From: Bianquea renquensis
Lineage (GTDB): Bacteria > Bacillota > Clostridia > Lachnospirales > Bianqueaceae
NCBI RefSeq assembly: GCF_014384895.1
Contig: NZ_JACRSQ010000042.1
Span: 1 to 22,588, forward strand
DNA length: 22,588 bases
Direction of reading: 5' to 3'
In this document: positions 1 through 6,633 of the stretch, in pieces
How positions within the stretch are numbered: the first letter of the stretch is position 1
Layout: the number at the start of each line of letters is the position of its first letter
Translations under genes and position numbers: made by a program
The notes under the pieces: model-generated
Database searches by the model: none
Seen by the model: only the letters and a program-made list of their open reading frames with translations
Told to the model about the DNA's origin: nothing

Positions 1-434
1 TATTACATCTGCCTTGACGCAAGGGAGCTGCTCCTTATCCGGACAGAAAGCTAAGATCGGGATGGATATACCCAGAGGGCTGAGGTGTACGGATGGGCGG
101 ACTGCGGCAGCTGTGAGCATTAAGCCAGGTGCCTTTATAAATACTATGCTGAATAGAATCCTGATCGCATTAAGGTCATGAAGATCAGCGTACGATGGGA
201 AGAACGGAAAGAAGAATCCAATGCCAACATCCAGAGTGAGACAGGGGATCTTCAAACGCCAGAAACGTTCCATCCAGATAGAAGCACACTTTGGGGACAT
301 TATGGAAAACGAGAACTTCCGGAGGTTCAACTATCGGTCGGCAGAAAAAGTATATAAAGAGGTTTATGCTGTATGCCATCAGCAGGAACCTCATGAAAGA
401 CCATCGGCATCTACATCATGAAATCGAAAACTAG
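1..434 (+). pseudogene. IS1182-type transposase, decayed C-terminal remnant (5' end outside window)
   Basis: Reading frame 1 from base 1 gives a transposase-like stretch with a cysteine-rich part (ADCGSCEH near 103-120) and SVRWEERKEES (187-219). It is interrupted by stops at 52 (TAA), 121 (TAA) and 154 (TAG). Near 240-247 the similarity moves to frame 2, with KRQKRSIQIEAHFGDI and ENFRRFNYRS; the R-x-RSIQ-E-x-FG and FRRF pattern is typical of IS1182-group DDE transposases. An extra G near 361-362 moves it again, and MLYAISRNLMKDHRHLHHEI runs to a TAG at 432-434. At least three stops and two frameshifts make it non-functional. The family call rests on remembered motif patterns, not a search. 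Confidence 0.75.
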
Positions 435-490
435 GAAGGAAAAAAAGCGCTTTTCAAAATCCAAACAAGGAAATTTTCCGCCCTGAAACA

Positions 491-601
491 GGAGGAGACA
501 GTCCGATAAAAATCCTGAGTCTCGAAAAAGCCTGGATTTCTAAGGGGCTGTCTCCTTCTTACCTATCAGGGGCTATATTCGCTATTTCACGACAGCCCCT
601 T
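491..601. repeat. Overlapping inverted repeats, probable insertion-element end and transposase terminator
   Basis: The segment 542-555 can pair in two ways. Its CTGTCTCC part (548-555) pairs with GGAGACAG at 494-501, extendable to 11 pairs with one G-U and followed by TTCTT, which is terminator-like for the transposase remnant. Its AAGGGGCTGTC part (542-552) also pairs perfectly over 11 bp with GACAGCCCCTT at 591-601. Ends beginning GGGCTGTC are common for this kind of element in Clostridia, so the element boundary is probably here. No target-site duplication can be identified. Nothing else is visible between 435 and 626. Confidence 0.45.
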
Positions 602-626
602 CGGAAAAGTCTTTTCTTGATGCGTC

Positions 627-1175
627 TCAGCTGAAATATCTCTTCAGAAGGCCCTGGAAGGCGCAGCCGTGGCGGGCCTCATCTTTGCACATTTCGTGAA
701 CGGTATCGTGAATGGCGTCATAGCCCAATTGCTTAGCTAAGGTCGCAAGGTCCTTCTTGCCCTGGGTCGCGCCGTGCTCTGCGTCAACGCGGGCCTGAAG
801 ATTCTTCTTGGTATCGGGCCAGACAACCTCCCCCAGAAGCTCTGCAAATTTAGCAGCGTGCTCTGCTTCCTCAAAGGCAATCCGCTTGTAAGCTTCCGCA
901 ACTTCCGGATATCCCTCACGGTCAGCCTGACGGCTCATGGCCAGATACATACCGACTTCGCTGCACTCGCCGTTGAAGTTGGCGCGGAGGTCCTCGATAA
1001 CGCGAGGATCGACATCCTTGGCAACGCCGATGCGGTGCTCGTCCGCCCAGGCAAGTCCTTCACCTTCTGCCTGCTCCACAAATTTCTCGCGGGGCGCCTT
1101 ACATTGAGGACATTTCTCAGGGGCCGCTTCGCCCTCATATACGTATCCACATACACTACAGATAAATTTTTTCAT
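627..1175 (-). CDS. Reverse rubrerythrin (N-terminal rubredoxin domain), oxygen/peroxide detoxification
   Basis: The product is 182 aa. A rubredoxin-type iron site comes first (C6, C9, C22, C25, in CSVCGY and CPQC), followed by a ferritin-like diiron four-helix domain with EEAEH (102-106) and DEARH (165-169) plus E70/E73. Classical rubrerythrin has the rubredoxin at the C-terminus; this reversed order is the reverse rubrerythrin or rubperoxin type, which in clostridia takes electrons from NADH-linked carriers to reduce H2O2 and O2 in the cytoplasm. The second ATG (1175) is chosen because AGGAGG lies 8 nt upstream of it, against 2 nt for the ATG at 1181. The gene has its own strong promoter and a Fur/PerR-like operator, so it is probably an independent stress-inducible unit despite facing the same way as murF-alr. 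Confidence 0.93.
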   Translation of the reverse strand: MKKFICSVCGYVYEGEAAPEKCPQCKAPREKFVEQAEGEGLAWADEHRIGVAKDVDPRVIEDLRANFNGECSEVGMYLAMSRQADREGYPEVAEAYKRIAFEEAEHAAKFAELLGEVVWPDTKKNLQARVDAEHGATQGKKDLATLAKQLGYDAIHDTVHEMCKDEARHGCAFQGLLKRYFS

Positions 1176-1196
1176 CGTCATAACCTCCTAAGTATA

Positions 1197-1223
1197 GATA
1201 ATGATTCTTAATTGATAATTATT
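1197..1223 (-). promoter_or_regulatory. Candidate Fur/PerR-family operator in the rubrerythrin leader
   Basis: Between the -10 box and the ribosome-binding site lies an AT-rich stretch with two GATAAT hexamers (1197-1202 and 1214-1219, plus-strand sense) and partial dyad symmetry (GATAATGATT, TTGATAATTAT). This resembles the GATAAT-repeat Fur box and the related PerR box. Its position just downstream of a consensus promoter suits repression relieved by peroxide or iron limitation. Assignment to Fur or PerR is inference. Confidence 0.5.
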
Positions 1224-1234
1224 TTCTGAAAGAA

Positions 1235-1263
1235 ATTATACCATCTCCTTTCGGCATTGTCAA
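1235..1263 (-). promoter_or_regulatory. Sigma-A promoter of the rubrerythrin gene
   Basis: On the minus strand a perfect TTGACA (1258-1263) is separated by 17 nt from a perfect TATAAT (1235-1240). Transcription should start near 1228, giving a leader of about 50 nt. Both hexamers match consensus, so the promoter should be strong unless repressed. Confidence 0.88.
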
Positions 1264-1301
1264 GAGAAATCAAAAAATATTTCCTGCGTTTTTCCAAATA
1301 G

Positions 1302-1342
1302 AACGTCCGGACAGCAGACTGTAGCTCTGCTGTCCGGACGTT
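1302..1342 (-). terminator. 16-bp perfect hairpin after murF-alr
   Basis: Arms 1302-1317 and 1327-1342 are perfectly complementary over 16 bp with a 9-nt loop, and begin 3 nt after the murF-alr stop. The following minus-strand sequence has only short T runs (TTCTATTTGG), so termination may be partial. It separates murF-alr from the rubrerythrin promoter downstream. Confidence 0.7.
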
Positions 1343-1344
1343 GA

Positions 1345-3924
1345 TCAGCTGATTTCTTTCGCTTCGAGAACTGGCTCTGCAGGCCACAGCCGGTGGTCGA
1401 TCACCTGTACCGGCACACCATTTCGATAGTAGATTCTGGGAAGGCGGTAGGTAAACATGGAAGGGATTTCCTGGGGGACGCTGCCGATGTAGTCCGCCAT
1501 GTCCTCCAATGTCACCGCGTTGCTGCCCTGTTCGCCGAGAATGACGACTTCTGTCCCGGGCTCATACTGGCGGGGAAGCAGAACCATGGTCTGATCCATA
1601 CAGATCTTGCCGATTATAGGGATGTATTGGCCATCCACCAGGACGTGAAAGCCCTGGAATATTCGAAAGTATCCGTCGGCGTAGCCCATGGGAAGGATGC
1701 CGACCCAGCTATCTTCCTCCGCTACGAATCCATTGTCATACCCGACACAGTTGCCCTTTTCCACTTTTTTGACGCTGAGCAGGCGGGTGTGTACAGATAA
1801 GGCAGTTTTCAGGTGGAGGGGGCAGGTTGCCTTGATTTGCGGGGATGGATAGATCCCGAATATGGCGACGCCCATTCGGACCAGGTCCAACCGGGTCTCA
1901 GGATATTGGAGAGCCGCGGCGCTGTTGGCGCAGTGATAATGGGCAATGGAAATCCCAGCATCCCGCAGGTAGGACCGCATTTCATCAAATTGCTGCATCT
2001 GACGGCGGTAGTAGGTGGGATCCGGGTGATTCGCGGTTGCGAAGTGGGTGTAGCAGCCATCCACCACAAAGGGAATCCCCTGTTTCGAGAGGCTTTGGAT
2101 GGTATCGGTGAGTGCAGCCAACTCACCGCAGCTGCGGACGCCAAGCCGGCCCAGCCCTGTGTCAATTTTGATGTGCAGTTTTAAGGGCGCGTGGAGATCC
2201 TTTGGCCACAGGGCAGCGGCTTTCTTTAGCCAGTCCGTCTGAAAAACGGTTACACAGAAATCCTGACGGGCAGCTAGCGGAGCGTCCTGGGGCAAAATCG
2301 GCGATAGTATCAGAATCGGCGCGTTGATACCGCCGCGGCGCAGATATAAGGCTTCCTGCAAGATGGAAACAACAAGCCCGTCGGCGCCTCCTTCCAATAC
2401 CGCCTGTGAAACGGGGAGATCCCCATGCCCATAGGCATCCGCCTTGACCGCCACAAATAATTTTGTGTGGGAGGGGAGAAAGCGGCGGATCTGCCGGGTA
2501 TTGTCTATGATGGCGTCGAGGTCGATCTCAACGCGGCTCTCCCGCTGTAGAAACATGTCAGGAGTCTGGAGATGTTGGATTAAGCGCTCCAGGGCATTTT
2601 CCCGGGAGCCTTTAACTAAAAGAAGGGTACCGGGGATTAACAGGGGAGTCAGCGCTTCCACAAGGGCGGAAAAATCAGTGAACGATAGGATGCGGCCCTC
2701 TGGAAAATTCGCGGATTGCGCCATGAGGCGGCTCAGTTCCCCGAAGGTGAGCACATAGTCAACTTTGTCTGGGTGAAGCCATCCGCCGGCGCGTTTATGG
2801 AACATGGGGCCGGATTCGCCCAACCCGTTCATATCGCCCAGCACGGCGATCTTCCTTTGATAGCCTTGGAAAGAATAAAAGAGTTTTATGGCTTCCCATA
2901 GACTGGAAGGGTTGGACTTATAGCAATCATTGAGAATCGTGTACTTGCCCAGGTCGAGAAGCTCGCTGCGCATCCCGGTTTTTTGCAGCTTGGCAAACCC
3001 TTCATTCATCTGTTCGTCGGCCACATGGAAGGCCCGAGCGCAAAGGATTGCAGCCGCGGCGTTATAGATTTGACAGGAACCTAGAAGCGGCAATTCGTAG
3101 GTGCGGCCATCCAATTCCATGGATAATCCGTGGAGACTCATGGATTGGAGATGGGGGATACAATCGTTGTATGGACTAGCGCCGAAGGTGATACAGCGAA
3201 AGCGGTTGGAAGTGCCGGCCTTGATGGGGTTTTTTAGGAGCGGCTCGTCGCCGCAATAGATCAGCAGACCGTGGGGTTTCAGGCCTTCCAGGATTTCAAG
3301 TTTGGCTTTTGCAATATTTTGTCTGGAACCGAGGGCCTCCAGATGTGCTTCCCCGATGTTGGTTATGATGGCGGCGTCGGGGGTGGCGATCCGCGATAAG
3401 GTCCGGATTTCGCCTAAGCTTTCCATCCCCATCTCTAAAACCAGAGCCTGTGTATCCTCGTCCATGCCTAGGATCGTCAGGGGAAGCCCAGTGAGGCTAT
3501 TATAATTGCCAGGGGTCTTATGAGTCCGATAGCGAGTCGCCAGGAGGGAGGCGGTTAAATCCTTAACCGTAGTTTTGCCGTTGCTGCCAGTGATGGCGAT
3601 GACTCTCGGGTTTACCTGATTTCGATAGGCTGCGGCTAAGTCCCACAAGGCTTGCAGTGTGTCAGGCACCAACAGTAGGGGGAGATGATGCTCTGGGATA
3701 GGGTGATCCTCCTGCCAGAGGGAAGCGCCGGCACCGGCCTCCTCCGCTCTTTGCAGATATTGATGGCCATCGGTCTGAGCCCCCAGGAGAGGTACAAAAA
3801 GCTGGCCTGGCTGCGTGGAACGGGTATCGATGGACACACCGTGGATTCTGGCGGTGGAGGTCTGGGCGTCGAGTAAACGGCCCTTTGTGTATTCGGCCAG
3901 CTGGGCGAGTGTTATGGAAATCAT
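1345..3924 (-). CDS. murF-alr: Bifunctional MurF ligase / alanine racemase fusion
   Basis: An 859-aa two-enzyme fusion. Residues 1 to about 455 are MurF, the cytoplasmic ligase joining D-Ala-D-Ala to UDP-MurNAc-tripeptide: ATP loop TGSNGKTT (112-119), MurF signature CYKSNP (334-339, usually YNANP), VLGDM (361-365) and VKGSR (438-442). Residues from about 462 are a PLP-dependent alanine racemase: Schiff-base lysine K494 in VAVKADAYGHG, probable catalytic tyrosine Y729 in VGYDNGF, PMGYADG (745-751) and CMDQ (775-778). Both halves are full length. The start ATG overlaps the ddl stop by 4 nt (ATGA) and AGGAGG sits upstream inside ddl, so the two are translationally coupled. Similar fusions are well known in Bacteroidetes and reported in some other phyla; in Clostridia the genes are more often separate. 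The YKSNP variant is unusual but conservative. Confidence 0.95.
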   Translation of the reverse strand: MISITLAQLAEYTKGRLLDAQTSTARIHGVSIDTRSTQPGQLFVPLLGAQTDGHQYLQRAEEAGAGASLWQEDHPIPEHHLPLLLVPDTLQALWDLAAAYRNQVNPRVIAITGSNGKTTVKDLTASLLATRYRTHKTPGNYNSLTGLPLTILGMDEDTQALVLEMGMESLGEIRTLSRIATPDAAIITNIGEAHLEALGSRQNIAKAKLEILEGLKPHGLLIYCGDEPLLKNPIKAGTSNRFRCITFGASPYNDCIPHLQSMSLHGLSMELDGRTYELPLLGSCQIYNAAAAILCARAFHVADEQMNEGFAKLQKTGMRSELLDLGKYTILNDCYKSNPSSLWEAIKLFYSFQGYQRKIAVLGDMNGLGESGPMFHKRAGGWLHPDKVDYVLTFGELSRLMAQSANFPEGRILSFTDFSALVEALTPLLIPGTLLLVKGSRENALERLIQHLQTPDMFLQRESRVEIDLDAIIDNTRQIRRFLPSHTKLFVAVKADAYGHGDLPVSQAVLEGGADGLVVSILQEALYLRRGGINAPILILSPILPQDAPLAARQDFCVTVFQTDWLKKAAALWPKDLHAPLKLHIKIDTGLGRLGVRSCGELAALTDTIQSLSKQGIPFVVDGCYTHFATANHPDPTYYRRQMQQFDEMRSYLRDAGISIAHYHCANSAAALQYPETRLDLVRMGVAIFGIYPSPQIKATCPLHLKTALSVHTRLLSVKKVEKGNCVGYDNGFVAEEDSWVGILPMGYADGYFRIFQGFHVLVDGQYIPIIGKICMDQTMVLLPRQYEPGTEVVILGEQGSNAVTLEDMADYIGSVPQEIPSMFTYRLPRIYYRNGVPVQVIDHRLWPAEPVLEAKEIS

Positions 3925-5030
3925 AGGGAGAACCTCCTTGTGAGACTGTTTTTCGCGGTGTAGGCTTCCTCCGCTAGCATCAACAGTTCATCCAACAGAG
4001 AGCTATAGCTTAAATTCTCACTTTTTTGCCATAGAGTCGGATACATGCTGAAAGGGGTGAAGCCCGGCAGCGTATTGACCTCGTTTACATAGAAACGTTC
4101 CTGGTCTCGCACAAAAAAGTCGACCCGGAGGAGTCCGGTACATTCTAGAGCTTCAAAGGCAGTCAGGGCCACCTTTTTCATCGCGTCCGCTGTTTCAGGG
4201 CGCAGAGCGGCGGGGATGGACTGTACTAATTTTCCGTCCACGTATTTTGCTTTATAGTCCATGAAATCATGTTCCTGAAAATATTCCCCCACCAGAGAGC
4301 ATTTGGGAGGATGCAGCGAAGAACTGGTATTTCCCAGTACGGCGATTTGCATTTCCCGCCCTGTCAGATCCTCTTCAAATAGGAGTTTCTGGTCATAGAG
4401 GAAGGCATCGTCAACGGAGGACCGAAATTCTTCAGGGCCTGTGATCTTGTGGACGCCGACGCTGGAACCTCCATTGGAAGGTTTTACATAGAAGGGATAG
4501 GAGAAAGTATGTTCCACAAGGGATACGATGGAGTGTGTATCCGCTTCATATTGCGATTTGCGAACCGACAGGTATTGCCCCTGGGGAATCTGATGTTGGG
4601 CAAATATGTTTTTCATGGTTTCCTTATCCATCCCAGTTGATGAGGCGAGCACGCCGTTTCCCACATAGGGGATCCCAGCCATCTCAAAAAAGCCTTGAAT
4701 CGTGCCGTCTTCCCCGTAGGAGCCGTGGAGTACCGGGAAAGCGATACAGTCGTTTAGGGAAGTGGCCGCCTCTAAAAATAGCGCCATGGATTGGGAGACG
4801 GATTGGGGGGAAAGGGTTTCGGGGATCAACTGGTCCAAGCTTTCGACAATCTCCGGCGCGGGGCCAAGGTAATGCCACACACCCGTGGGCGATATATACG
4901 TCAGAAAAACATCATACCGGCTACGATTGAGCGACGCAATCACGGCCTTTGCGCTCTGCAATGACACCGCATGCTCGACAGATCGTCCTCCATACAAAAC
5001 GATAACCTTCTTTTTTTTCTGCTGGTTCAT
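3921..5030 (-). CDS. ddl: D-alanine--D-alanine ligase
   Basis: The 369-aa product joins two D-alanines with ATP in the cytoplasm. It has the ATP-grasp ligase order: N-terminal GGRSVEHAVS (residues 14-23), HGSYGEDGTIQGF, the ATP-binding PFYVKPSNGGSSVGV, and the Mg-binding NEVNTLPGFTPFSMYP near the C-terminus. The omega-loop motif DYKAKY carries the tyrosine typical of true D-Ala-D-Ala ligases rather than the D-lactate-specific VanA class, so vancomycin resistance is not suggested. Start ATG follows AGGAGG by 8 nt. Its last 4 nt overlap murF-alr, which supplies both its substrate (racemase) and the enzyme using its product (MurF). Confidence 0.95.
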   Translation of the reverse strand: MNQQKKKKVIVLYGGRSVEHAVSLQSAKAVIASLNRSRYDVFLTYISPTGVWHYLGPAPEIVESLDQLIPETLSPQSVSQSMALFLEAATSLNDCIAFPVLHGSYGEDGTIQGFFEMAGIPYVGNGVLASSTGMDKETMKNIFAQHQIPQGQYLSVRKSQYEADTHSIVSLVEHTFSYPFYVKPSNGGSSVGVHKITGPEEFRSSVDDAFLYDQKLLFEEDLTGREMQIAVLGNTSSSLHPPKCSLVGEYFQEHDFMDYKAKYVDGKLVQSIPAALRPETADAMKKVALTAFEALECTGLLRVDFFVRDQERFYVNEVNTLPGFTPFSMYPTLWQKSENLSYSSLLDELLMLAEEAYTAKNSLTRRFSL

Positions 5031-5060
5031 TTATAATTCCTCCTGTTTGATTCAGTGAAT

Positions 5061-5089
5061 AGTATAAGTTTACAGTGCAAACATTAAAA
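5061..5089 (-). promoter_or_regulatory. Possible promoter of ddl-murF-alr
   Basis: On the minus strand TATACT (5061-5066) lies 17 nt from a poor -35 (TTTTAA, 5084-5089), about 30 nt upstream of the ddl start and just past the dinB terminator. The -10 is good and the -35 weak, so this is a candidate only. Confidence 0.35.
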
Positions 5090-5114
5090 AAACGCACGCA
5101 GAATGCTTGCGTTT
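5085..5114 (-). terminator. Intrinsic terminator after dinB
   Basis: In minus-strand sense AAACGCA (5108-5114) pairs with TGCGTTT (5090-5096) across an 11-nt loop and continues into a T run. It lies about 60 nt past the dinB stop and before ddl, so it separates the two units. Confidence 0.65.
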
Positions 5115-5174
5115 CTGTGAGATATTTATAAAAAAATAAAAGAAAGATCCTGACGATTCTTAATATTCTATGAA

Positions 5175-6386
5175 TTATTCTGGAAGTTCTTTTTCTGCTT
5201 CCATTTCGCCTGCGGTTTTGACGATATTCGTTCCATATTTATCGTAGAGATGGAGGAGGGAGCGGTTCAGATTCTCCCGCTTGTCTGACTGGGCAGAGGA
5301 TTGCTCCAGAGTGAGCTGCTGCTGATACTCACCTGTGGGGTTGCTGAGGCTCAGCCCAATGAGCCGGATAGGCCGCGATGTGTCGATCTTGTTCAACAGT
5401 TGACAGCTTATGTCATAGAGATCGCTGGCGTCGTGCGTCGGAATCGGTAGGGTCTGAGAGCGCGTACATAACTGCATGGTACTGAACTTAATTTTAAGCG
5501 TAATGGTATAGCACCACAACCCCTGTTTTTGAAGGTGGATGGATAGACTTCTGGCGATGACTTTTAATATATTCTGCATTTCAGTCCGATCTGTAAGATC
5601 ATGCTGAAAGGTCATTTCCTTGCCGAAGGATTTGGCCGGTTCGTCTTTGACAACGCTTCGCGGATCAATGCCTCGGGATAGGCGATAGAGGTCAGCGCCA
5701 AGCTGACCGAAGGCTTGCCTTAACGACTCCTCGTCCCAAGCCTTTACATCTCGCACTGTATGGATTCCGTGATGTTGTAAGAGCAGGGCCGTTTTTTTCC
5801 CGACTCCCCAGATGACGCTCACAGGGCGATCCAAGATGAGAGACTCCAGAGTGGCGGCGTCGGGGATAACAAAAAAACCGTCCGGCTTTTTTTCTTCGCT
5901 GGCCAGCTTTGCCGCCATCATATTATAGCCAATACCGATGGAACAAGTGAGTTTGGTCTCTTCCCAAACCCGCCTTTTGATATCCTGTCCGATCCGCGCC
6001 GCTCCGCCAAATAGAGCTAGAGATGCGGTGATATCCAAATATCCTTCGTCGAGGGCGACAAATTCAATCTGATCCGTGTAATCGGCCATGATCCGGTGAA
6101 CCTGTGAGGAGGCCTGATGATATTTGTCGAAATGTCCGTGCATATATATACCGTGAGGGCACAAACGGTAGGCTTCCTTAATGCTCATGGCAGAGTGGAT
6201 GCCGTATTGCCTGGCCTCGTAGGAACAGGTGGACACGACGCCCCGCTCGTGGGGGAGGGCCCCGATGATGACGGGCTTTCCCCGGAGTGAAGGATTGTCC
6301 CGCATTTCCACGGCTGCATAGAAAGCGTCCATATCCAGGTGCAAGATACAGCGCTCCCCGCAATGTGCGTCATAGGCGTTGTCCAT
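5175..6386 (-). CDS. dinB: DNA polymerase IV (Y-family translesion polymerase)
   Basis: The 403-aa product has the Y-family order. Palm motif HLDMDAFYAAVE carries metal ligand D18 and probable steric-gate Y23. SYEARQYGI (55-63) follows, then LDEGYLDIT with catalytic D113/E114 (the usual SIDEAYLD has A where this has G), and SIGIGYNMMAAKLAS...KKPDGF. The helix-hairpin-helix thumb includes VSVIWGVGKKT, and the little-finger domain includes SFGKEMTF. It copies past lesions and lacks proofreading. The C-terminus has QLTLE where a beta-clamp peptide QLSLF would be expected, so clamp binding may be weak. Start ATG follows AGGAAGAGG. It is transcribed away from serC. I see no GAAC-N4-GTTC SOS box upstream. 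Confidence 0.93.
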   Translation of the reverse strand: MDNAYDAHCGERCILHLDMDAFYAAVEMRDNPSLRGKPVIIGALPHERGVVSTCSYEARQYGIHSAMSIKEAYRLCPHGIYMHGHFDKYHQASSQVHRIMADYTDQIEFVALDEGYLDITASLALFGGAARIGQDIKRRVWEETKLTCSIGIGYNMMAAKLASEEKKPDGFFVIPDAATLESLILDRPVSVIWGVGKKTALLLQHHGIHTVRDVKAWDEESLRQAFGQLGADLYRLSRGIDPRSVVKDEPAKSFGKEMTFQHDLTDRTEMQNILKVIARSLSIHLQKQGLWCYTITLKIKFSTMQLCTRSQTLPIPTHDASDLYDISCQLLNKIDTSRPIRLIGLSLSNPTGEYQQQLTLEQSSAQSDKRENLNRSLLHLYDKYGTNIVKTAGEMEAEKELPE

Positions 6387-6418
6387 AAGGCCTCTTCCTT
6401 TCTGTAGTCGATGCCATT

Positions 6419-6424
6419 AGTATA
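6419..6424 (-). promoter_or_regulatory. Possible -10 box for dinB
   Basis: Minus-strand TATACT lies about 30 nt upstream of the dinB start. No convincing -35 is visible at 16-18 nt (a pyrimidine-rich TTTTCT is nearest), so the promoter is weak or activator dependent. Confidence 0.35.
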
Positions 6425-6490
6425 CCAGAATCGGGGGAGCAAGAAAAGGGGGGCGGGCTGATTCTTTTCAGAGTGGAAACAATTTCATCT

Positions 6491-6515
6491 GAATGTCTGT
6501 GGTAAAAAGACATTC
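6491..6515. repeat. 8-bp hairpin in the dinB-serC intergenic region
   Basis: GAATGTCT (6491-6498) and AGACATTC (6508-6515) are perfect inverted repeats with a 9-nt loop. They lie upstream of the serC promoter and have no T run, so a DNA-level site is as likely as an RNA hairpin. Confidence 0.4.
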
Positions 6516-6523
6516 AGCCCTGG

Positions 6524-6602
6524 ATACTGTACATTTATTAAACAGTATTGACAAAGAAGGGAGATTGTATTATTCTAATAGATACGATATGCATTTATTA
6601 GA
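6524..6602. promoter_or_regulatory. Inverted and direct repeats around the serC promoter, candidate operators
   Basis: ATACTGT (6524-6530) and ACAGTAT (6542-6548) form a dyad with an 11-nt spacer, touching the first base of the -35. TCTAATA (6574-6580) and TATTAGA (6596-6602) form a second dyad across the -10 and start region. CATTTATTA occurs in both (6532-6540 and 6592-6600), exactly 60 nt apart, each preceded by GATAC. Paired sites flanking a promoter suggest a repressor; its identity is not visible. Confidence 0.4.
6548..6576 (+). promoter_or_regulatory. Promoter of serC-serA
   Basis: A consensus TTGACA (6548-6553) stands 17 nt from TATTCT (6571-6576, 4 of 6 matches). Transcription would begin near 6583, leaving a leader of about 50 nt before the serC ATG. 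Confidence 0.75.
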
Positions 6603-6633
6603 GAAGGTAACGTGCAGAGAGGGAGGAAGTAAG

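Noticed and set aside
774..1211. 145-codon plus-strand frame opposite rubrerythrin
   Set aside because: It is antisense to a clear rubrerythrin and has no ribosome-binding site or family motif.
3921..5030. VanA-type D-Ala-D-lactate ligase (vancomycin resistance)
   Set aside because: The omega-loop DYKAKY with tyrosine and the absence of vanH, vanX or vanRS point to an ordinary D-Ala-D-Ala ligase.
6387..6490. LexA/SOS operator for dinB
   Set aside because: No GAAC-N4-GTTC or CTG-N10-CAG dyad is convincing in the upstream region.
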